A DNA stretch of 64,000 nt, taken from positions 3,953,001 through 4,017,000 of the forward strand of contig NC_064042.1 of assembly GCF_932526225.1 (NCBI RefSeq). The letters run 5' to 3'. The DNA comes from Nematostella vectensis (lineage: Eukaryota; Cnidaria; Anthozoa; Actiniaria; Edwardsiidae). Positions 1 to 11,000 of the stretch are shown piece by piece (the stretch's first letter is position 1; every line of letters begins with the position of its first letter). The notes under the pieces were generated by a model, which was not told the DNA's origin, did not search any database, and saw only the letters and a program-made list of their open reading frames with translations. A program made the position numbers and the translations under genes.

Positions 1-152
1 CTGTTTATGATCTGTAAGCCCGGGCTTAAGACGAAAAAAATAAATTTATAAGCCGATTTCAGTGCATCGCGATGCCGCGTTATCAAAACACAATTTGTTC
101 GGGGCTATTCTGTTCCGTCCAGTAAAAACTTTTTTTCCAGTAAGGCCTTTTC

Positions 153-466
153 GACGCTGAGATTGTTAGGTGGGAGTCTAAGTGGTCGCAGGCTGCACAG
201 AAACCGTCAACCCTGCAAGACATGTTGACTGCTACCAACACAGAGTTACATATATATCCCGACGTCACGGCCATCATCCCCATCCTTTTGACGATGCTTG
301 TATCGACAGCCACACCTGAACGGTCCTTTAGCTGGTCCTGACCTTGCGGTCAGAGAGACTTCCGGGGCTTGCTCTGCTTCACTATTACAGGGACAGGGAA
401 ATAAACATTGACCAGGTTGTCAAGGAGTTCTCCTCAAGAAAACCTCGCCGATTGGCATTTGAATAA
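153..466 (+). pseudogene. hAT-family transposase, C-terminal dimerisation region, decayed
   Basis: Reading forward from 153 gives a stretch ending LVSTATPERSFSWS before a TGA at 339-341. The 'T.xERSFS' signature is the hallmark of the hAT dimerisation domain. The remainder resumes in another frame at about 353 (LPGLALLHYYRDREINID, then a RRLAFE end) and stops at 464-466. The segment between the two halves, which normally holds the LRxxKTYLR motif, is missing, so the copy is frameshifted and dead. Nothing upstream of it is visible in the window. Confidence 0.75.
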
Positions 467-1720
467 GTTGACACATAACTAGAAGCGTTATATATCATAA
501 GATTGTGTATGAAAAAGCAGTGTTATATCCATATATTACATCCTACTTGTAATCTTCAGGGCCGAAGCAGGGGGGGCGCACTTGGGGCACGTCCCCCCCC
601 CCCACCATATTTTCAAAAATTATATGGAAATGACCAGTAGGGGCGTGGCTGTGCCCCCCATATTTTCTTAATGTCTCTGTATCTGTCCTCCAATAATTTG
701 AGGTCTGCTACGGCGCTATACTAAATTCGATTTTATCAGTACAGTTTTTAAAACTTCAATACACTTTTTTTATAAGAATCTTTTTATAAGAAGGCTGGGA
801 TTTCGCCAAATTTCAAAAACATGAAAAGAACCGCCGGGGCTCAGAGAGCAGCAAAAATTTTTTTTTTTATTAGAGTGATCGCTATGAAAATGAAGGATCA
901 AATTGTGTTCCTACTAGCGACTTGAAATACTATTGTTATTGATCATTCATGTAGTTCTATTTTTACTCAGCTGGTGTTGCATGATTTCACGTCACTGAAA
1001 TTTAATACCATCGATAAGAACGTTTTCATCCTTAAAATGCTCCAAAAATAAGAACGGCTCAGCCTCAACTGAAAATTAGACGTTCTTATAAAAAAGGGTA
1101 GTCACGGAAAACAGCACTTATACATTCTTGTAATGCTTTCCCAAGGTTAATGAGCTAGTGATGGTCATTTTATTATGTTCTAGGGTATATCGTAACAAAA
1201 GTTTAATAAACCGACAATCGTTCCGTATTTTCGCTCAAAATAGTTTCTTCCCTACGCATCCCTCCCACCCCCCCCCCCCCCCCCCAGATTTTGAAATTTG
1301 AATAGCGGGCTTAACATGAAAAATGGCCTAGATACGCCCCTGCAACTGCAACCAAGTTGTGTGGAAACATTGCAAAGAAGCGCTGTTCCACGTCTCTGAC
1401 GTCTCGGTTTTTGCAGAAAAAAAGACTGCAGCCATCCGTAGCGTCGGTTTTTTTTACGAAAATGAGAGATTGCATGACGTTGACCTCTTTGTTGACTCGA
1501 GGAGCAGAATGTATACAGCTTAATCATTTCTTTAAAATACCAGGAGGCTCTTTCACGTCGTATTTGATGATAGTGAGTGTCCAAAGCGGAAAATACGGTA
1601 AAACTCTTGAAATCCACGCAACGCCATCTCACCTTATCTACTCACTCACGGAATCAACGAACTCCGGCTTATACAAAATATCATGTCTGTGTTACCTCTG
1701 ACTTAAGGCACTTTTCTTAC
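467..1720. other. Non-coding stretch, probable intron or flank of gene 0
   Basis: No Ig-type exon is visible on either strand. It holds a C-run near 1269-1286, a CCCCCC-rich patch near 590 and scattered AT-rich repeat debris. The segment around 1430-1530 resembles 19430-19510, the intron after the V exon of gene 1, which supports reading this as the equivalent intron of gene 0. Confidence 0.5.
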
Positions 1721-2306
1721 CCTGCACTTTGACACTGTAGCTGTATGGTTCCAAATCCATCCTTGCTGTTGTTAACCTTCAGTGTAAACACCACATCATA
1801 CACGGGAGATGAACCCGAGTACGATAACGACATTACTCGATCACTGAACGCTGGCTCTTTCCCTGAAATCGTTCCATACATCTGGACCGGTGATCCACCC
1901 GCCTTTACATGCTGTTGCCAGATAGACACAGCTCCGATCTCTTCCCCCGAGTTCAGAGTCACTCGCCATGTTAGTGTGGCGTTCTCGCCATCGTCGAAGC
2001 AGACGGACGTGTTGTACTGCCACTGCCATGTAGTAAGTGATGCATCTGGCGAATCAGAAAATGTGGATATTTTACTTGAACCAACTATCCCATAAAAAAG
2101 GCAATGGTCTGTGGGGTCGTTGCCTTATTTGTGTTGTACTGCCACGGCCATGTACCGATTAAAGAAAGGCGATGGACGGAATCCTAAAAATTGCAATTCT
2201 GACAACACATGACAGGCGATGTGCAAATGGAGTTTGATTTACCTGTTGAAGTTATAATTAGGCACAGCAAGGCACCAACAAGGAATACGAGATGAATTGA
2301 ACCCAT
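1721..2306 (-). pseudogene. Gene 0: signal-peptide exon plus damaged V-like exon of an Ig receptor
   Basis: Exon 1 (2306 to 2243, 64 nt) starts at an ATG and encodes [19 protein letters not shown], a clear signal peptide, ending in phase 1 at CAG|GTAAAT. Exon 2 (2045 to 1721) encodes the V-like domain ([14 protein letters not shown] ... [12 protein letters not shown]). It is 325 nt, against 378 nt in genes 1 and 2. The missing 53 nt removes the segment after the second Cys and shifts the frame, so a stop follows directly and the donor is out of phase. No downstream Ig exons appear in the 1.7 kb left to the window edge. It is therefore a truncated gene, or one whose body lies outside with a disabled V exon. 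Confidence 0.7.
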
Positions 2307-2447
2307 CGAAGAAGATCGCTCCTGGGCTCAACAGGGAGTAAACACTGTAGTTAAAATGTTTTGCATATTTTGACATATCTTACAATTAGGGGGTCGCTTG
2401 AATGCCCTTATGAGACGAATAGGAGTAGATGAGCCAGCCAAGCATGC

Positions 2448-2456
2448 TTATATATA
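2448..2456 (-). promoter_or_regulatory. Candidate TATA box of gene 0
   Basis: On the minus strand the sequence reads TATATATAAGCATGC, about 145 bases upstream of the gene 0 start codon. The same block (TATA-like box followed by AAGCATGCTTG) lies at matching distances upstream of genes 1 and 2, which is why I call it a promoter rather than chance AT-rich sequence. Confidence 0.45.
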
Positions 2457-2459
2457 CAA

Positions 2460-3840
2460 AAATGGCTTACAGTAGGATCAAAAACAGATCAAGCCACGAG
2501 GGTAAATCTAGAAATTATTCTAAATTACTATAAAATATCCTGATTCCTCTTCGCCTGATTTACTCTACTTTGTCAGTGTATATTTTTGCCATCTTTCAAG
2601 ATGACATATTATAGTCTTATGTTTATTGTAGTGTATTATTCGTATCATAAAATAAAAATAAGTAAAAATAAGTAAACTAATATACAATGACAAGTGCTAC
2701 AAAGTATAAGTGACCAATTACTTGGTCAAATATCGTAATACAGCACACACATTAGATATAAACAACCTCCATCTGGAGATTTCTACAAACGTTTACCTTT
2801 AACAAGGTATCCTCTTTTTGCTCGGCAAGGACTGCAGTGAAAATGCAAGATTTACCATTAATTTAACCTCCCTCATTCGCAGGAATTTAACGAAATTATT
2901 CCGGGGCTCATTCCGGAGGGTTACCTTCACATCGAGGATGCTCCACCTCGCGAATCATTGTGTGCCCTGATTGGACCAGACGGACTTTGCCGCACCCCTC
3001 ACCAGATCAACAGATGGGGGGGGGGGGGGGGGGGGGGGGAGGGAGAATCTCTTAGTTATGCAAATAATAGTTTAGACGGGGGTATTGTAGTCACTGAAAT
3101 AATTAGGACGTTTATGGTTGACGCTAATCCTTTTGGCATCTTGATGTGTCCAGCGAATTATTAGCATTAGCTAAAGTACCGTCCAGGAAGGTCTTTTCAA
3201 TCGTGTGAGAAGCTAACACGACATGGATATGAGGGCTGCATAGATACTCGGTTAATTGAAACATAATTGACAACTTACCACAAAAAATCACTTTTCTTCG
3301 TCATTCTCATATTGGAGCAACTGCAGAATACCCGTCCACAAGTTAACACGAGTTAACAATGAGACTTCACACCTCGATTTCTATAGAACGAGGCAGTAAA
3401 TACAAGGAAAATGCAAATAAGTGGACGGGTATTCTGCAGTTTAACCCCCATATTTATTTGTGCGTCCTTACCACTATTCTAGTCATTCCAACCCTTTTTC
3501 CCTCCCTGTCTTCTCCTCCCTCCTCAAAGTTCTTTCTAATTTGCCTTTCGCCCAATCTTTATTGGTACCCTGGTCACCAAAGGGTTTAGAATTGATTACA
3601 ACAATAAGTTCTTGTGATTAGTAACATAGGGCAACACGGTTATCTCGACCAATGGTGATATAAAAACACCTCACGTGTTAGTGACTTTGTATGTCACTTG
3701 AGGTATGTACAAAATTTGCGTGATGATGATTTCTAAGTGACTAGTGACTATAAATCCTTGATAATATTTACCTCAATTGTACGTTATATTTTTAGCTAAC
3801 GCGCTGGTATTATCTTTGTACGTGATTACAAGGATCTGCG
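2460..3840. other. Intergenic spacer between gene 0 and gene 1
   Basis: It holds a G-run (about 3016-3040), short repeats shared with the spacers upstream of genes 1 and 2 (for example the CATCGAGGATGCTCCACCTCGCGAAT segment at about 2930), and a stretch at 3445-3590 that is inverted relative to its counterparts at 21171-21305 and about 31005-31130. No convincing gene is present; short open frames here are not conserved between the three spacers. Confidence 0.55.
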
Positions 3841-4500
3841 GGACTATGTTACGCGCTAGTGGTATTTCTAGAGCCCACCCTTTGATCACACAGATCCGCG
3901 ATATGAGCATCTTACGCACTAGTGACTCTACTGCCTACCCGTTGATCACATAGATCCTCGATATGAGCATTTCACGCGCTAGTGACTCTATTGCCTACCC
4001 TTTGATCACACGGATCCGCGATGTGAGCATCTTACCCGCTAGTGACTCTACTGCCTACCCGCTGATAACATGGATGGGCTATATGAGCATCTTACGCGCT
4101 AATAACTCTACTGCCTACCCTTTGATCACATGGATCCGCGATATAAGCATTTTACGCGCTAATAACTCTACTGCCTACCCTTTGATGACATGTATCCTCG
4201 ATGTGAGAATCTTATGCGCTAGAAACTCTACTGCCTACCCGTTGATCACATGGATCCGCCATATGAGCATTTCACGCGCAATTAACTCTACTGCCTACCC
4301 TTTGATCACACGGATCCGCGATATGAGCATGTTACGCGCTAGTAACTCTACTGCCTACCCTTTGATCAAACGGATCCGCCATATGAGCATCTTACCCGCT
4401 AGTAACTATACTGCCTACCCTTTGATCACACGGATCCACGATATGAGCATCTTATGCGCTAGTAACTCTACTGCCTACCCGTTGATAACATGGATCTGTG
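3841..4500. repeat. 60-bp minisatellite, about 11 units, overlapping the 3' end of gene 1
   Basis: Near-identical 60-base units follow each other from about 3841 to 4500, each with GCTAGT(A/G)ACTCTACTGCCTACCC and GGATCC. Read on the minus strand, each unit repeats the last 15 or so codons of gene 1 including its TAA stop ([10 protein letters not shown]-stop). The array therefore looks like amplification of the terminal coding segment into the 3' UTR. Gene 2 carries about 2 units and gene 3 about 4. Confidence 0.85.
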
Positions 4501-5090
4501 GCTTTAGTCCTGTGCAACTCCTGGTACTCACTCCCTCTTATGTCTGTGCCTACTCCCCTCTCGTCCCTACCACCAGGCCTGGCCGCAATGCGTGTCCCAG
4601 GATGCAATGGGGCATACTGCGCATTCTCGCTGTATTGTGTCGTCGCCTGTAAAGATTGGTACACTTCAGGTGGTAAACCTCGTATTCTTGTGTTCGCATA
4701 ACCTGGCTCGCCTTGATCACCTGTGTCGTTCCTTGCTCTCCTCGCGGGTGGATTCTGTCTACTCATTCTAGTGCTATCAACGCTATCGTACTGGCGATTG
4801 GCTGGCACATGCTGATCACGTGATGCATGTCTATTCATAGCTTCATACTGCGTGACATTGCCCTCTTGCGTTACATCCTCGTATTGCGTGACATTGCTCC
4901 CTTGCGTTACATCTTCGTATTGCGTTACGTTTCTACGGTTGGGTGGTTGTGTTTGTGTATTGTTCACTGGTTCGTATTGTGGAATGGGGTCAGGGGTGGG
5001 TCCCCTATTGTCCGATGGGGCGACCTCGTAATCTCCCACCCCTGGTATTACATGTTGGTCTTGGTTGACGTTTTCTTGCATCGCCACATT
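4452..5090 (-). CDS. Gene 1 terminal exon: cytoplasmic tail with ITSM/ITIM-like tyrosine motifs
   Basis: The acceptor is CTTAAG|AATG at 5090 and the stop is at 4452-4454, giving about 212 residues. The tail is hydrophilic and tyrosine-rich: YEVA, YEPV, TQYEDV twice, TQYEAM, YDSV, YANT, YQSL, YAPL, SEYQEL and YQRV. TQYEDV fits the TxYxx(V/I) switch motif and SEYQEL fits the (S/I/V/L)xYxxL inhibitory motif. The three TQYE sites sit on a 12-residue repeat ([12 protein letters not shown] type), so the first two tyrosines are spaced as in an ITAM but with Val for Leu/Ile. These are predicted phosphorylation and SH2-docking sites. Confidence 0.8.
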   Translation of the reverse strand, partial: NVAMQENVNQDQHVIPGVGDYEVAPSDNRGPTPDPIPQYEPVNNTQTQPPNRRNVTQYEDVTQGSNVTQYEDVTQEGNVTQYEAMNRHASRDQHVPANRQYDSVDSTRMSRQNPPARRARNDTGDQGEPGYANTRIRGLPPEVYQSLQATTQYSENAQYAPLHPGTRIAARPGGRDERGVGTDIRGSEYQELHRTKATDPCYQRVGSRVTSA

Positions 5091-8000
5091 CTTAAGAGAA
5101 AGCATAAATTATGTTTAAAGTGTTTTCACCTTTAAAAAGCTCACTACTCGGACATAACTCAGTATGTTTTTTAGGAAAAGTATTACCTGGAATCCAGAGT
5201 AGCCTGGGTTATCAGGTTCAGATCTGTTGGAGAATTAAGGTACTTGAATTCAAGATCAAGAATATAAAGCGCTGTTATTTAACGAAGTTTTTATACCTTT
5301 CTCTCTTTGCTGTTAGACCTGTGAAATAAAAAGTAGCATCTTTAAAGTAAATCTTTTAAGTTATTGTAACAGAAGTTTAACATATCTAAGCGACTTACCT
5401 GCCCTCTTCAGCACTGCGATGTAGACAATCAGACAAATGATGACCAAGAACAAGATGGCGACCAGCACAGCGAGACCAACAATGGTTGAATTCTGATCAT
5501 TTACCTCGACAGCTGGATCAAAAGAAAGAACGTCGAAGTTACGACTTCACCAGAACATGTACCTGTACCTATTATCACACCTATAGGAGAGATCATGATG
5601 GTTAATTGACTAGCATATGCAGCTGTAAGGGTGGTACTGATGATGACAAGACTAGCACGCTTATCTGTGGGGGTGGTACTGATGGTCACGTGACTAGTAC
5701 ACGCACCTGAGGGGGTGGTACTGATGTACACCGTGTCACGCTTATGTCTCCCCGCACCGACAAGGTGATCTCCACCTCGTACAGAGTGTCAGGCTCAAGA
5801 TTATCCAACACGCACGACAGCGAGGCTGAACTACTGACACCTGATGACGTCGCCCAGTCACGTGACGTCCCAAGTATAGGTCTAGCGCACATCGTACACT
5901 GCACATACCCAGATGAGTTTCACCACGTGACTTTCTATCTTTTGAAGATCTTGAAAACATGCTATCTGAATTACATGCTGTCTGAATTACATGCTATCTG
6001 GGTTACACGCTATTTGGGTTACACGCTATTTGAATTTCATGTTCTCTGGACAGTACACGCTATCTGGATAACACGTTATTTGAATTGCATGTTCACTGGA
6101 TTTCACACTTTCTGGATCTACTTCGTACTAACCCGTCAGACACTTTCCAGGCTTGGTCGTAGCAGCGGTAGTGGGCGTAGCAGCGGTGGTGGGCGCGGCT
6201 TGGGTGGTCAGAGGAAGGGGGACGTTGTTTGAGGGTATTGCTGGAAAAATGATGAGGTATTAATTTTTTTTCAAATATATGCTTGATAGGACCGGGTGCA
6301 AGTTGTCACTAAGTGCCAATCACCGGTAAATTTCGCAGCTTGAATTATGGCTAGTGAACTCTTTTGTGGTAAACGCTATTTGGATTGCATGCCATCTAGA
6401 TTGCCCGACATTTGGATGGGAAGCTGTCTAGATCTACGCGTTCTACTTACCTGCTAGGGGTTGCACGCTATTGGGATCGATGTCCAAGCCATAGTTTGGG
6501 GCATTCTTGAGTAACTCGCTCTTAAAGTATTCCTCGGGGTCAGAGACATCGCCAGTGAGAGTGAACGAAGCATCTACGATGACACTTCCATTCCTGTTCA
6601 AGCAAGGTGGAGTAGAGTTAAACCAACTGAAACAAATATATGTATATATGTAGACATGACGGAAAAACATGACATGACGCTTCAAAAAGGCCCATTTCAC
6701 ATCAAATAAGGCGGAAAATTTCTCTAAGTACTTAGTGAGTAATAGCAAACAAAATATTAAATGCGACATTTTTTAAAATTGATGCGACTTTTTGTAAAGT
6801 GTCTTTGAAATTAGAGCTTTTCGTCCCTGAGCCCATACATAGCGCAAGGATGATAAAGGTAAAAATATCTTAAAAAGCTAAAATCGGGGTATGTGCATTT
6901 CGGCCTCATGTTATTTGTGTTTTGAAAATCAGTCCAGAATACAAGGAACCGATGGTCATTGTAAGAAATTGTCTTTCTTTCTCTATCTCGAATTGCGCAT
7001 TTTCCAGGTTTTTCCGTCATGTCATATACGAATGTTTCTACGAATCTTGCCTGAACGATAAACTGCTTCTATTGAAACAGGGGCCTTGTGCTGCATCACA
7101 CTGGAAACAAAAGAAACGTCTTATTATTGTAATAAGGACGACTTAAAGAGTGTCTGTCGTAAAGTACAAAGTGTGACAAGCCATCTACTGATTTAGGGAA
7201 GCTGTTCCAAGCTGTTTCGAATAAATTACGTAAAAAAAGCATGAGTAGCTGTATGTGATTTCGCTCATAATTTGTCTTCTAATTCTGGTTGAAAACAATT
7301 AGAAAGGCGTGGCTGACAAGGGCTCTTTAAAGGGGGTCAGCTTGTTGTTCTCGCCAGTACAAGTTCCTGAATAATAACATTCAGGAGCATTCAAGCGAAA
7401 TGTAAGGACCTATTATTGGTCAGGAAATATACAAATATAGAAGAGTAAAAACGACTAAGACTGTGACAAAGTTTTTATCTCTCGCTGGTGGTGCATTATG
7501 GGTAGGATAAGTTTGTTTGTTTGACATTGGTGTAATGCCGGTACGTCCGCTCATCTCTCGGTCTGTTCAGAGAATAATTCAAACGTAACATCAGTAATAT
7601 ATAAACTTACCAAGTTTTCAATTTGTTGGCGGTCGTTGTCAGTCACATCCCATTTTCCATACTTTTGTATTGCATTTTTGTTTCTTATCCTCCAAGACAT
7701 TATCAGATTTGTTCTCCTGATATCTGTGCCAAACGAATAAAAAAGCAAAGTATTTAGGATTCAGCACATACTAGATTCTTATATAATAAAAAACAAACGG
7801 TGAACTCCTACTGTATCTACAAAAGGCACAGTTAAAATGCAATGTCTATTTATATCTGTTAAATCTGTTTGTCGATCAGTTTGGTTAAGACACTTGTAAT
7901 ACTCAATTGTCTACCAAATCTGTCCGTCGATTTGTCGATTTTGTCAATTTGGCTAAGAAATGTGTAATATAGCCGTGCTCAATGTATACTAACCCAAATA

Positions 8001-11000
8001 GAAAGTAATGTTGGCCAGTGGATAACCTTCAACTGAGCAGGAGATGGTTTGGCCTCGTTTAAGCGGTACGGCGTAGGAAGGGTTCTTGTTATCAGCACTG
8101 AACGATATCAACGATGCCCGTCCTGTTGTGCACGTGACAACCGGTGGTTGGAGAATGTTTGTCTTCATCTCCACAGTAACATTTGTCAGTGCATCGTTGG
8201 CAAGGCAGATGGCATTAGGTTTGTTAAGACTTGCATCTGTAAATCAAAAGAACAGGCCACTATCATGAGAAATCAAAACACAAAACATCAGTAAATCAAA
8301 ACAAGGCACAATGAAGAAAAATCAAATCACAACATATCATTAAATAAAGACAGGCCACAATCAAGAAAAATCAAAACACAACACATCAGAAAATCATAAA
8401 AAGACACAACCTAGCCAAATATAAAAATACAACATTTAGGTCATTTGTGCATTCCAAGAATAATTTGTCGAAATCAGATTACTTGTTGGGTACCATAAGG
8501 AGCACCACCAAGCATGGTGTTTCACTGGACAAAACATGTACCGGAGATGGTAAAGAGACTACGGTTGACATGTGGTCACGTGATCAAAGGAGCTACCGGA
8601 GATGGTAAAGAGACTACGATTGACATGTGGTCACGTGATCGAAGGAGCTACCGGAGATAGTAAAGAGACTACGGTTGACATGTGGTCACGTGATCAAAGG
8701 AGCCTGTCAATCAATCAAACGTTCTATTCACCTAAGCAGACAAATATCAAGTGTATCAAGCCATAAAAGCAGACCACGCATGTAAACTATTTGTATTGTT
8801 AAGTTTTTAGATAGAACCAAGGTGCAATAATATTGATTAAATTTTAAGAAAAAAGCAAAAAAAAAAAAACACTATAAGGATCCAAAACGAGCCAAAAATT
8901 GGTAACGAGTTTCCAAGCTGCACACACTATATCGGACCATCTGAAAGGAAAAAGGAAAAATGTATAAGAGTATGGTAGACTGTCACTGAGCTGGGCGAGG
9001 CTGGTACCCAAATTGCTAAGGAATTTATCTTATTCTAAACGCATTTCTACTACGGTTTCAAGTCTGCGGCGACCATGAGCAGCAGTAGGCATGTAGAGAT
9101 TGTGTGCGACAGGTTACCGACACCAGGGGAGATAGGTGGGCCAAATCTTTCCCGCTTACCCTGAACGCTATTACTGATACTTCAGCCAAAAAGGACACCG
9201 ATAAATTTTTATACTTCCTGGGCTGAAATGCCTTATATCTGCTGGAATGCAACTCACGCACGAAAGGGAGAACAAACATTCTACGACTTGTAAGTTAATT
9301 CATGCTCGAAGATCCAGCGTACTTTGCGAGAGCTCCCAAAGGTCACCTACGCGTTATTTTTCGAACAGGATTTTTATGGCCGAGAAAAAAAGGCGCTGGA
9401 TCCTCGACCATGGAGTTAATTATATGCAGTAAAAATACATCGTCATGTTAATTTTAAACAAATTAGCAGTGTCATATAATATATCAGCTATTTACATTGG
9501 TCTACACCTGTCTTACTCCATAAGAAAGTTATTCTTTCTCCATAAAATATACATACATTCTTTTTTTTCTATAAAATTCGTTTGGTAATACACACATCTT
9601 CGCAAAATATTTTTATTTCCCCGAACCCCCCCCCCCCCCCCCCCGGAGTTTGTTGTCTTGCTATAAACTGATAAGAATAGATTTCAGAGACGCTTTCCGA
9701 GAGGATCAAGTCAGAAGAAACATCAGTGAGAAAGAAAAGTGTACAAAATCTTCTTCTCATGGCTGCCTTACATTCACTGAAACAGATATAAATGTTCTTA
9801 ATTTTGTAACAATAGGTATCACAAATTTCAAAAAGAGCAACTAGCAGTAAACGACGTACCTTGTCTTGTCCGTATGAAGGGATTAATTTTCCGCAAATAT
9901 TGGCTATTGGCTATGGAAGGGATGCACTCATTCTGACATTCAAGTATTTTTTTACATATTTACGGATATCTCATTGTTTACAAGCAAGCTCATCAACTAT
10001 GGATATCACTTCTATTATGTGTAATCTCTGGTAACAAATTACTATTGGAATGCAAAGTTGCGAAATCAAGTACAGTAATGATTGACATATAGGGAAATAA
10101 GAATCTACAATTAATATAATACTAACATGTTACAGTAATATTGACTCTTTCGCTTTGCTTGGTGTTGTTGCAGGCACTTTCCGCGAGGCAGCTGTAAGAA
10201 CCGGTATCATTCAACGACCCGCTAAATATAAGACTTCTATTGCTGCTAAACCATTCGCTGTTCTTGTACCAAGTGATGCTGACAGGTCTAACCACATTAG
10301 TTGTACACTCCAAGGTAAAGGGAACTCCTCTTTTTACCATTGGAGCTGAAATGTTGACGAACTTTATATTTTCTAAAAAGGTAAAATAAGTAAATAAATA
10401 AATGTCTTGCAGCATCATTCCATAGCTCGATAAATTTTTAATAAATACACAAAAATAACCTTTAACAGGTTTCATACCTTGCACATCAATGCTAATTGTG
10501 CTATTCTGACCAATTCCTGCTGTGTTATTCGGCACACAAGTGTATTCATGCTTTCCTAAAGTGTTTAACGTCAAGTTGAATACCCCTCTAGACTTCTCTA
10601 TCAAAAGGGTCTTGTTAACGAAAAGCGAGTAGTGGATGTCATCTGGTTTACCCGTCGCTGTGCAGTTAAAATAAACGCTGGTCCCCAGACAGTAAGAGCT
10701 TTCCAGACGTGTTAGGCTTGTTTTCTCTGGTTTATCTGGAACAGGAAAACAAATAAGCCTCGGGTTTTGAACAGTTATATAAGGATATTTCCCTAAACTA
10801 TGGCCTTTTAATTCCACCCACTCCCCCCCACCCCGTCCTAATAAATAAAGTAAATGTACTGGCAACAAACAAGCAAAAGGGCATAAAGGCCATGACAAAA
10901 TCAAATCCTAACCTTTGACAAACTATTTTTAATTAGATTACATCAAGTATGCTGAAATCTTAACATTTTACTTTGATATGTGTCTCTTTTTTAACTCACA

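Noticed and set aside
3841-4500. Regularly spaced repeats resembling a CRISPR array
   Set aside because: The units are contiguous 60-bp tandem copies without unique spacers, in an intron-containing animal gene.
3963-4652. 229-codon open frame on the plus strand with 20-residue repeats
   Set aside because: It is the antisense of the 60-bp minisatellite and tail exon. A 60-base period keeps any frame open, and the minus-strand reading is the conserved one.
10122-10904. A single 260-codon exon covering two Ig domains
   Set aside because: The intron between the two Ig exons (10477-10373) happens to be open, but it has canonical splice sites, and all other Ig modules are one per exon.
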